Below, one piece after another: positions 1 to 5,026 of a stretch of DNA of 5,026 nt; positions within the stretch are counted from its first letter, which is position 1, and every line of letters begins with the position of its first letter. Made by a program: the position numbers and the translations under genes. The notes beneath the pieces are model-generated. The model worked only from the letters and a program-made list of their open reading frames with translations. It did not search any database and had not been told where the DNA came from. Where the stretch lies: positions 1 through 5,026 of the forward strand of contig JALONE010000123.1 of the NCBI GenBank assembly GCA_025455125.1, given 5' to 3'. The stretch is from Bacteroidota bacterium (lineage in GTDB: Bacteria > Bacteroidota > Ignavibacteria > UBA10030).

Positions 1-2
1 GC

Positions 3-74
3 AGCAGCGAGGACGGATCATTCTTCGATCACGCTCAGGCTGCATCGTGCCGGACAAGAGAGGATGACGTATGA
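3..74 (+). CDS. Possible C-terminal end of an upstream gene (partial)
   Basis: The frame starting at position 3 stays open from the left edge to a TGA at 72-74. That stop overlaps the ATG of the transporter gene as ATGA, the same junction type seen between the transporter and J-protein genes. The 23 visible residues end in a charged stretch (Arg-Glu-Asp-Asp-Val) and show no recognisable motif. The other two forward frames are also open over this short stretch, with stops at 65-67 and 82-84. The call therefore rests only on the junction geometry and could be wrong. Confidence 0.25.
   Translation, partial: SSEDGSFFDHAQAASCRTREDDV
58..63 (+). promoter_or_regulatory. Ribosome binding site for the AI-2E transporter gene
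   Basis: A purine-rich GAGAGG lies 7 nt before the ATG at 71. It supports that start over the out-of-frame ATG at 64. The same 7-nt spacing recurs at the two other clear ribosome binding sites in the window. Confidence 0.55.
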
Positions 75-1186
75 GTGGTCATGACACATCTCATCGCGGA
101 GTGCGTCTCCTCACCATTATGGCGGCGTCCGTGATCATCCTCTGGGGGATCTATCAGGCGCAGTCGATGTTGGTGATTTTCCTCGTTGCCGGATTTCTTG
201 CCGCCATCGGGAGGGTGCCGGTACGATGGATGGAACAACGACGCATTCCTTCTGTTCTCGCTGTGTTGATCGTTTTGTCCGCGATGCTCGTTCTTCTCCT
301 GAGCCTCGGTGTTGTCTTCGGTATGTCGCTGAACAAGTTTTCCGACGCAGTACCTTCCTACCAGGCGCGCGCACAGGAGATGCTCCTCGCCCTCAAGCCC
401 ATGTTGGAAACGAAGGGGATCGTGATCAGTGATGAAGTCTTGCTCACCTACGTGAATCCCGGCGCAGTGATGAGTCTGACTGCGGAGGTGTTTACGGCGC
501 TGAGTTCGGGCCTTTCCAATATCATGCTGATCCTCTTCATTGTCGTATTCATTTTGCTCGAAGCCTCGAGCTTTCCAGCCAAACTTCGCTCTGTGCTCGG
601 GAATCCGCAAGCGGCATTCCCGGAACTGACGAAATTCTTCAATGATATCAAACGCTACATGGTCATCAAAACGCTGATAAGCCTGCTCGCAGGCACGCTG
701 GCAGCGCTCTGGCTGACCATACTTGGTGTCGATTTTCCGATTCTCTGGGGAGTGCTGGCATTCCTTCTTCATTTCATACCCAATGTCGGATTCGTGCTCG
801 CGGCCCTTCCTCCTGCCTTGTTTGCCCTCGTGCAATATGGTGGAACGTCTGCCGTGCTCAGTGCAGCCGGATACCTGGTCATCGGCATGGTCTTCGGCAA
901 CATCGTTGAACCAAGGATCATGGGGCTTCGACTCGGTCTGTCGCCGCTCGTCGTGTTTGTCTCTGTGATCGTTTGGGGGAATCTGCTCGGCCTCGTTGGG
1001 GCGCTCCTCTGTGTTCCCCTCACGATGATCGTGAGGCTCGGTTGCGACGCGAGTGATGCAACTCGATGGATCGCGGTTCTTCTCGGGCCGGGGATCTCTC
1101 TGGATCGCATCCCGATCATGCCACGGCACGCGAAGGTGAAAGTGAGGCGTCGAGGGAATGCGCATTCCCACATTGATGGGTCATGA
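71..1186 (+). CDS. AI-2E family (UPF0118/PerM/TqsA-like) transporter
   Basis: This is a 371-residue polytopic inner-membrane protein of the AI-2E exporter family (Pfam AI-2E_transport), close to the usual 340-370 residues. Hydrophobic segments fall at about 12-46, 61-86, 147-165, 200-253, 260-280 and 291-322. The soluble insertion at about 87-145 matches the family layout. Family landmarks are FIPNVG at 235-240, an N-I-V-E-P-R-I-M-G stretch at 277-285 and the Gly-rich last helix with GLVGALLCVPL. The C-terminal tail (about 323-371) is soluble and basic, with Lys-Val-Lys-Val-Arg-Arg-Arg near 355-361. Known relatives export the quorum signal AI-2 (TqsA) or act in ion or pH homeostasis, and the substrate cannot be read from sequence. 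No luxS or other signalling gene is visible. The stop overlaps the next gene by ATGA, implying translational coupling to a DnaJ-like chaperone. The ATG start is supported by a GAGAGG site. Confidence 0.93.
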   Translation: MSGHDTSHRGVRLLTIMAASVIILWGIYQAQSMLVIFLVAGFLAAIGRVPVRWMEQRRIPSVLAVLIVLSAMLVLLLSLGVVFGMSLNKFSDAVPSYQARAQEMLLALKPMLETKGIVISDEVLLTYVNPGAVMSLTAEVFTALSSGLSNIMLILFIVVFILLEASSFPAKLRSVLGNPQAAFPELTKFFNDIKRYMVIKTLISLLAGTLAALWLTILGVDFPILWGVLAFLLHFIPNVGFVLAALPPALFALVQYGGTSAVLSAAGYLVIGMVFGNIVEPRIMGLRLGLSPLVVFVSVIVWGNLLGLVGALLCVPLTMIVRLGCDASDATRWIAVLLGPGISLDRIPIMPRHAKVKVRRRGNAHSHIDGS

Positions 1187-2112
1187 TGACGTACAAAGAC
1201 TACTACAAAACCTTGGGTCTTCGAACGACCGCTACGCCCTCTGAGATCAAGAAGGCGTATCGGATGCTTGCACGCAAATACCATCCGGATAAGAACAAAG
1301 GCGATAAGGCGGCTGAAGAACAGTTCAAGGATCTGAATGAGGCGAACGAAGTCCTCAGCGACCCTGCGAAGCGCAAGAAATATGATCGGTTCGGGGCAGA
1401 CTGGAAACGCTACGAGGAAGCCGGGGCGCCGCCGGGAGGATTTGACTGGTCAAAGTATGCACGTGACGGCGAAGGGCGATCACGCCGGACGGATACGAAG
1501 GCGTTCGATGCGGCGGATAGCGACATTGGCCTCGATGATCTCTTCGAACTGTTGTTCGGTCAGCGGAGTGGCGGACGGCCGGGAAGACACAGCCTTGTCA
1601 TCACGGGCGAGGATATTGAAGCGGAAACGGTGCTCTCGTTGGATGAAGCGTTCCACGGCACAACACGGACCATCCATCTCAACGGGCAAACGATTCGAGT
1701 GACGATCAAACCGGGCGCTGCACACCAGCAAGTGTTGAGGATCCCGGGCAAAGGAGGACGCGGATCGGGGGGCGGAGCAAACGGTGATCTCTACCTCACC
1801 ATCAGGATCGCACCCCATCCGGAATTTCACGTGGAAGGAAATGATCTCCACCGTGATTCCGCAGTTGACCTGTATACGGCTGTGCTCGGTGGAAAGGCTC
1901 GGATCCAAACCTTGAAGGGAAAGGTCGATGTCGTCATCCCGAAAGAAACAGCGAATAGCACAGTGCTTCGCCTCCGGGGTCTGGGAATGCCGGTCTATGC
2001 AAAGAAGAATGAGCGTGGCGATCTCCTGGTAAAGGTCGATATCGTTCTGCCAGAACATCTTAAGGAAGCGGAAATTGAATTGTTCAAAGCGTTGTCAGCA
2101 TTACGGACATGA
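1183..2112 (+). CDS. Class B DnaJ-like (CbpA-type) J-domain co-chaperone
   Basis: This 309-residue cytoplasmic co-chaperone should stimulate DnaK ATPase activity and deliver clients. The J domain spans about 6-70, with the catalytic HPD at 34-36 and the terminal K-Y-D-x-F-G-A-D-W signature at 66-74. A Gly-containing linker (about 81-135) follows, including G-F-D-W-S-K-Y. Two C-terminal substrate-binding beta domains lie at about 139-212 (L-S-L-D-E-A-F-H-G-T at 151-160) and 213-290. The DnaJ zinc-finger CxxCxGxG repeats are absent and the protein has no cysteine at all. This makes it CbpA/class B, not canonical DnaJ, and its length is typical. It begins inside the stop of the transporter gene (ATGA), and a second Met one codon later at 1186 is an equally plausible start. 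There is no strong Shine-Dalgarno site before it, which fits coupled translation. No heat-shock promoter is visible. The gene name cbpA is likely in function but not assigned. Confidence 0.93.
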   Translation: MMTYKDYYKTLGLRTTATPSEIKKAYRMLARKYHPDKNKGDKAAEEQFKDLNEANEVLSDPAKRKKYDRFGADWKRYEEAGAPPGGFDWSKYARDGEGRSRRTDTKAFDAADSDIGLDDLFELLFGQRSGGRPGRHSLVITGEDIEAETVLSLDEAFHGTTRTIHLNGQTIRVTIKPGAAHQQVLRIPGKGGRGSGGGANGDLYLTIRIAPHPEFHVEGNDLHRDSAVDLYTAVLGGKARIQTLKGKVDVVIPKETANSTVLRLRGLGMPVYAKKNERGDLLVKVDIVLPEHLKEAEIELFKALSALRT

Positions 2113-2145
2113 CATCCGGATTCAACTCGTGGGTCAGTCATGTCC
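2105..2145 (+). repeat. 9-bp inverted repeat across the J-protein stop codon
   Basis: GGACATGAC (2105-2113) and GTCATGTCC (2137-2145) are exact reverse complements separated by 23 nt. The left arm contains the TGA stop of the J-protein gene. No T-run follows the right arm, so it is not a typical intrinsic terminator. It could be an mRNA 3'-end stabilising hairpin, a weak terminator or an operator-like site. Chance cannot be excluded. Confidence 0.4.
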
Positions 2146-2199
2146 CGGAGGATCGATCGCGTCGCAACAATAGCGGGTGGTTCGGATTTCCCACACTAC

Positions 2200-2205
2200 A
2201 AGGAG
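2200..2205 (+). promoter_or_regulatory. Strong Shine-Dalgarno for the 44-aa protein
   Basis: AAGGAG sits 7 nt before the GTG at 2213. The same hexamer at the same spacing precedes the barrel gene start at 2484. This is the main evidence that the short frame is translated. Confidence 0.75.
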
Positions 2206-2212
2206 ACACATC

Positions 2213-2347
2213 GTGAGCAAAGGACAGAGCAGTAAGAAGGGTCAGAAGAAAGCGCCGGCAAAGACCTTGATGGAAAAACGGGCGGCGAAGAGGGAGAAGA
2301 AGAATGGACCGGCGATCCAGGGATTCCTCGAGCAGACAAAGCCCTAG
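2213..2347 (+). CDS. Small Lys-rich basic protein of unknown function
   Basis: This GTG-started frame encodes 44 residues and ends at TAG 2345-2347. It opens Met-Ser-Lys-Gly-Gln and carries paired lysines at 8-9, 12-13 and 29-30. It has 11 Lys and 2 Arg against 3 Glu and no Asp, a net charge near +10. There is no Cys, Trp, Tyr or His, no signal peptide and no membrane segment. Residues about 17-31 could form a charged helix, and the last part (about 32-44) is less basic with one Phe. An optimal AAGGAG 7 nt upstream supports translation. The composition suggests a nucleic-acid- or ribosome-associated protein, which is inference only. It resembles, from memory, short hypothetical proteins beginning MSKGQ with K-K-x-P-A-K-T-type cores in other bacteria, but I cannot verify homology. 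It lies 100 bp after the J-protein gene on the same strand. Confidence 0.7.
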   Translation: MSKGQSSKKGQKKAPAKTLMEKRAAKREKKNGPAIQGFLEQTKP

Positions 2348-2389
2348 TGTTCTGCGCAAGGCAAGTCCGTGTGAGCGCCTGCTTGGCGA

Positions 2390-2443
2390 CAGCCTGCCCC
2401 CTCCCTGTAGCGTTTCGATGTGGTAAGTGAGAGCGGCAGGTTG
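2390..2443 (+). repeat. Imperfect inverted repeat in the leader of the barrel gene
   Basis: CAGCCTGCC (2390-2398) can pair with GGCAGGTTG (2435-2443), with one G-U wobble across a 36-nt loop. It lies between the 44-aa gene and the barrel gene, 27 nt before the AAGGAG. There is no T-run after it. It may be a leader structure or chance. I see no convincing promoter elements in the 2348-2470 spacer. Confidence 0.25.
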
Positions 2444-2470
2444 GCCTCAGTCACGTGCAGCCCTCAAGCG

Positions 2471-2476
2471 AAGGAG
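2471..2476 (+). promoter_or_regulatory. Shine-Dalgarno fixing the GTG start at 2484
   Basis: AAGGAG at 7 nt from GTG 2484 selects this start over an in-frame GTG at 2427. The residues after 2484 form a perfect signal peptide, whereas the 19 residues before it are basic, Trp-containing and unlike a signal sequence. Confidence 0.8.
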
Positions 2477-2483
2477 AATCCAA

Positions 2484-2978
2484 GTGAAACGATCGTGTTG
2501 TGCAGTCATCGTCCTGTGCGTGCTCCTCGCCGTCACAGGAGCAATCGCTCAAGACCGGGGTTTTGGGTTAGGCTTGATCATCGGTGAGCCGACAGGGATC
2601 AGCGCGAAATTGTGGACGTCATCGGACAATGCGTTTGATTTCGGTCTTGGATGGTCCATTGGAGGGGACCGGATCGGGGACTCCAAGAGCGGGTACGATG
2701 GAAGGAACCGCGTCCATTTTCATATGGACTACCTCTGGCATTCCTTTCATGCAATCCGTTCGTCCGAACGATTTCCATTGTACTACGGCATTGGAGGTCG
2801 GATCAACAGTGGCGGGAGTTACGAAAGTTCAGCCGCTGTCCGGGGTGTGATCGGAATCGAATGGATGCCCCATCGCACGCCAATCGATGTCTTCCTCGAA
2901 CTCGTTCCGTCGCTCCAGCTGACGCCTTCAACAGGCTTTGGCTTGGATGCAGGCATTGGCGTTCGCTACTTCTTCTGA
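2484..2978 (+). CDS. Secreted small outer-membrane beta-barrel candidate
   Basis: The 164-residue product starts with a Sec signal peptide: Lys2-Arg3, a hydrophobic core at about 7-17 and a likely signal peptidase I cut after A-I-A at 20-22 (A22|Q23). The mature part is Gly-rich with alternating polar/apolar strands and ends Y-F-F, the aromatic C-terminus expected for BAM-assembled barrels. A conserved-looking G-E-P-T-G-I-S-A-K stretch lies at 34-42, and G-I-G-V-R-Y-F-F closes the chain. Its size fits an 8-stranded barrel. I recall similar uncharacterised proteins with a G-E-P-T-G motif in diverse Gram-negatives but cannot name the family with certainty. There is no catalytic motif, so a structural or small-molecule role in the outer membrane is inference. 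Three cysteines (5, 6, 12) lie in the signal peptide, but none fits a lipobox. The start is GTG. It converges on the radical SAM gene with a 34-bp gap. Confidence 0.8.
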   Translation: MKRSCCAVIVLCVLLAVTGAIAQDRGFGLGLIIGEPTGISAKLWTSSDNAFDFGLGWSIGGDRIGDSKSGYDGRNRVHFHMDYLWHSFHAIRSSERFPLYYGIGGRINSGGSYESSAAVRGVIGIEWMPHRTPIDVFLELVPSLQLTPSTGFGLDAGIGVRYFF

Positions 2979-2987
2979 TGAGTATTC

Positions 2988-3003
2988 CGCGCCCGCCTGC
3001 GCG
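2988..3003. terminator. Weak GC hairpin between convergent genes
   Basis: CGCGC (2988-2992) and GCGCG (2999-3003) form a perfect 5-bp stem with a 6-nt loop. It lies inside the 34-bp gap between two convergent stops, where a shared terminator is expected. Neither side has a proper T-run (ATTCGTT on the plus side), so efficiency as an intrinsic terminator is doubtful. Confidence 0.3.
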
Positions 3004-3012
3004 ATTCGTTCC

Positions 3013-4995
3013 TCAATGTGCTCCACCTACTCCGGACCGTTGAAAGATCCGTCCCGACGGCGTCGTTGTCGGTTGCAGCGCCGCGCCCAGGAAATGCTTG
3101 AGAAATCGCAATCCATTCACCCATTCAAACAGCCATACTTCGATCCATTTGAGTGGATTCCATATGTGCAGGTACCATTGTCGCCACACTCGTTGGGCAT
3201 ACGTCCGCGTGAATGCGCTTGCGAAGGGATTTCGTTTTGCAAACCAAAGCCTGATGGCTGAAGGCACTGCGATCTCGGGCATTTCCCCCCGCAACTTTGC
3301 ATAGAATGCCACAAGCTCCTTCACGCGAATGTCCCGCCAATCGCTGATGCCGTGTCCGGCCTTTGCGATCATTTCCTGCAGCGCCTCGTCGATCTGATTC
3401 TTCGGATGACTTCGGAGCCAGACCTCTTCGAGCTGGAAGAAGAGCTTCACAATCCCCCAGAGTCGGGAGGTATGCCGCATTAGTTGATGCCACCGGAACG
3501 CAAGGATCCCTTCCTGCGGGAACCCGGGACGTCGATCCGATCGACGCCGGACGGTCCAGAATCCGCAATTCATCGGATGCAGGCCTTCGATCCGGGAGGC
3601 ATAGAGATACCAAGCGAAGAACGACAGTTGCTCCTTGTAATGATGGCGGTCCTCCTTCCAGACCTTCAGCACATTCACCATATGCTCTGTAGAATAGAAT
3701 TGCTCCCACACGTCCCGGTAGGCTTTCATCAGTTCTTCGGATGACATGCGTTCCGGCTTCACGGCGACATGAGCAGAATCGTATGTGTTGAAATCCGATT
3801 CCAGCCAACGCCCTTCATTCCACCACCGTTGATGGTCTTTGGAGCCGGGGAGCGGCGAAAGGATGTAGAATGATGCGGAATCGAACATCATCCGTTGGAG
3901 TTCAGCGATATCTTGGTTCAGGCTCGCGGGCGTATCGAACGGAAGGCCCACCATGTAGCCGGCATGGCAGGTGATGCCCAGCGAATGGCAGTGGGCGACG
4001 AGGTCTTGGTATTCGCTCACCTGATTCTGGAATTTGTCCTCGGACCTCAGGTTTTCGCGATTCACGCTTTCAACCCCGAAGAAGACCTGGTTGCAGCCCG
4101 CACGCGCGGCGAGTTCGAAGAAATCACCGCCGGGCATCTTTCGGGCGGCAAGGTCGCTCTGCATCATGAAGGTGAAGGGGATCTTCTCCTCTTCGCGCAT
4201 CCGGATGAGTGAGGTGAACAATTCCCTCCAGCGCGGATTCCGGGCCGTGTTGTCGTCCGTGAAGAAACTGTGCGAGACCCCCGCGTCGAGATAGCTCTGT
4301 CGAACGAATTGCACGACGCATTCCGGGTCCCGATTGCGCATGATGCGGCCCTGCACATTGATGATCGTGCAGAAGTCACAATTGAACACGCACCCGCGTC
4401 CCGTGTCGATCGTCGTAAAGCGCGAGGCGAACTTATCGAATTCGTCCTTCGAGATCCGCGGGACAGGCACATCATGCAGATCGGGTCTTGGATGGAGAAA
4501 GTTGTAGAGTGATCGACCGTTGCCTGATACCACATCCCGGACGACCTCGAGCAATCGCCCTCCCTCCACTTCACCTGCAACCAACGTGATTCCGTCTGCC
4601 ATTGCGTTTTTAAGGTCCGGAGTCACGCCGATCATGGAGAGCAATCCGCTCACGTGGAATCCGCCGATGAGTACCTTGATCCCATGCGGGAGGAAGCGCG
4701 AAGCGATGTCGAGGGCGCGGGGAAACTGGCTCGTCTGAACGCCCACCAGCATGACGATCGAGACCACGCCGGGGATGGCGGCACGCGCAAGGATCTCCTT
4801 CGTCGGGATCCACTCGATCGCCTCGTCGATCTTGCGGACGTGAATCGCCGTACCTGCGAAGAATGGATCTTTCGCGACTTCATCCACGAGCGTGCCGAGT
4901 TGCGACAGCGTGTTGCTCCGGATGACACCGACGCGCGTCTTGATCGGATACCCGTCGTCCGTATAGTTCGTTGGGCGGATGAGGGTTACATCCAA
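3013..4995 (-). CDS. B12-binding-type radical SAM enzyme
   Basis: The product is 660 residues if it starts at TTG 4995. Residues about 1-155 have the Rossmann-like layout of a cobalamin-binding domain, with G-G-F-H at 111-114 and G-E-V-E-G at 141-145. The cobalamin-ligating DxHxxG motif is absent. The radical SAM core (about 190-410) holds the [4Fe-4S] motif CX3CX2C at C202, C206 and C209, F-F-T-D-D-N at 244-249, G-V-E-S at 307-310 and G-Y-M-V-G-L-P at 346-352. A 250-residue C-terminal region follows that I do not recognise. It is rich in Trp (13 between 462 and 625, six of them in 604-625) and may contact the membrane. Family members do methylations, ring closures and other radical chemistry, often on lipids, tetrapyrroles or natural products. 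The substrate is unknown here. The frame has no stop between 4995 and the window edge and no ATG/GTG/TTG there, so the true start could lie upstream. No Shine-Dalgarno is seen before the TTG. Confidence 0.88.
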   Translation of the reverse strand: MDVTLIRPTNYTDDGYPIKTRVGVIRSNTLSQLGTLVDEVAKDPFFAGTAIHVRKIDEAIEWIPTKEILARAAIPGVVSIVMLVGVQTSQFPRALDIASRFLPHGIKVLIGGFHVSGLLSMIGVTPDLKNAMADGITLVAGEVEGGRLLEVVRDVVSGNGRSLYNFLHPRPDLHDVPVPRISKDEFDKFASRFTTIDTGRGCVFNCDFCTIINVQGRIMRNRDPECVVQFVRQSYLDAGVSHSFFTDDNTARNPRWRELFTSLIRMREEEKIPFTFMMQSDLAARKMPGGDFFELAARAGCNQVFFGVESVNRENLRSEDKFQNQVSEYQDLVAHCHSLGITCHAGYMVGLPFDTPASLNQDIAELQRMMFDSASFYILSPLPGSKDHQRWWNEGRWLESDFNTYDSAHVAVKPERMSSEELMKAYRDVWEQFYSTEHMVNVLKVWKEDRHHYKEQLSFFAWYLYASRIEGLHPMNCGFWTVRRRSDRRPGFPQEGILAFRWHQLMRHTSRLWGIVKLFFQLEEVWLRSHPKNQIDEALQEMIAKAGHGISDWRDIRVKELVAFYAKLRGEMPEIAVPSAIRLWFAKRNPFASAFTRTYAQRVWRQWYLHIWNPLKWIEVWLFEWVNGLRFLKHFLGAALQPTTTPSGRIFQRSGVGGAH

Positions 4996-5026
4996 TTCAT
5001 GGAATCCGCACCGGTCGGGCGTACGA

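Noticed and set aside
35..1171. 378-codon open frame on the minus strand
   Set aside because: It lies entirely antisense to the AI-2E gene, is extremely rich in His, Glu, Asp, Arg and Gln with no domain, and reads as the complement of hydrophobic transporter codons. The plus-strand protein has clear family motifs.
1480..2058. 192-codon minus-strand frame
   Set aside because: It is antisense to the C-terminal domains of the J-protein, with no motif or ribosome binding site that I can see.
2138..2359. 73-codon minus-strand frame over the small basic gene
   Set aside because: It is antisense to the 44-aa gene, which has a strong Shine-Dalgarno and Lys-rich codons. The minus frame's Leu-rich content is the complement of those codons (CTT/CTC).
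2376..2388. CGCC/GGCG hairpin after the 44-aa gene as a terminator
   Set aside because: The stem is only 4 bp and no T-run follows, so it is not distinguishable from chance.
2427..2483. Upstream GTG start for the barrel gene
   Set aside because: It would add 19 basic residues ahead of a perfect signal peptide. The AAGGAG at 2471-2476 sits correctly for GTG 2484.
3125..3808. 227-codon minus-strand frame inside the radical SAM gene
   Set aside because: It is an alternative frame of the same strand as the radical SAM gene, Arg/Ala-rich with no recognised domain. The radical SAM frame is continuous, so there is no sign of a frameshift.
1..5026. Defence system, mobile element, CRISPR array or natural-product cluster
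   Set aside because: No transposase, integrase, direct-repeat array, nuclease, toxin/antitoxin pair or biosynthetic partner genes are visible. The radical SAM gene stands alone here, so no cluster can be claimed.

Overview
The window looks like chromosomal sequence from a Gram-negative, mid-GC bacterium (GC in the mid-50s by eye). The envelope type is inferred from a secreted small beta-barrel candidate with a clear signal peptide and a C-terminal Phe. Shine-Dalgarno sites are strong, each 7 nt from its start, and GTG and TTG starts are used. The J-domain protein and beta-barrel resemble what I remember from environmental bacteria of the Bacteroidota/Chlorobi-Ignavibacteria type. The strong Shine-Dalgarno use argues against a classical Bacteroidia member. 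The phylum stays unresolved.

Layout. Positions 1-74 may hold the end of an upstream gene. At 71-1186 (+) is a polytopic AI-2E (UPF0118/PerM/TqsA-like) transporter. It overlaps by ATGA with a class B (CbpA-like) DnaJ co-chaperone at 1183-2112 (+), so the two form a translationally coupled pair. A 9-bp inverted repeat spans the dnaJ-like stop codon. At 2213-2347 (+) a GTG-started, 44-residue, Lys-rich small protein follows a near-ideal ribosome binding site. At 2484-2978 (+) is a signal-peptide-bearing small outer-membrane beta-barrel candidate. All four run rightward. On the other strand, converging with a 34-bp gap, is a 660-codon B12-binding-type radical SAM enzyme (4995-3013). Its 5' end is close to the window edge and its reading frame stays open to that edge.

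How they relate. The transporter/J-protein coupling is the only firm operon evidence. The small basic protein and the barrel lie downstream on the same strand with 100-bp and 136-bp gaps, so co-transcription is possible but not shown. The radical SAM gene is a separate unit. I found no RNA genes, CRISPR array, insertion sequence, prophage or defence module. No stretch over 300 bp lacks a gene. I see no clear evidence of a new multi-gene system. The most under-described items are the 44-aa protein and the Trp-rich C-terminal region of the radical SAM enzyme.
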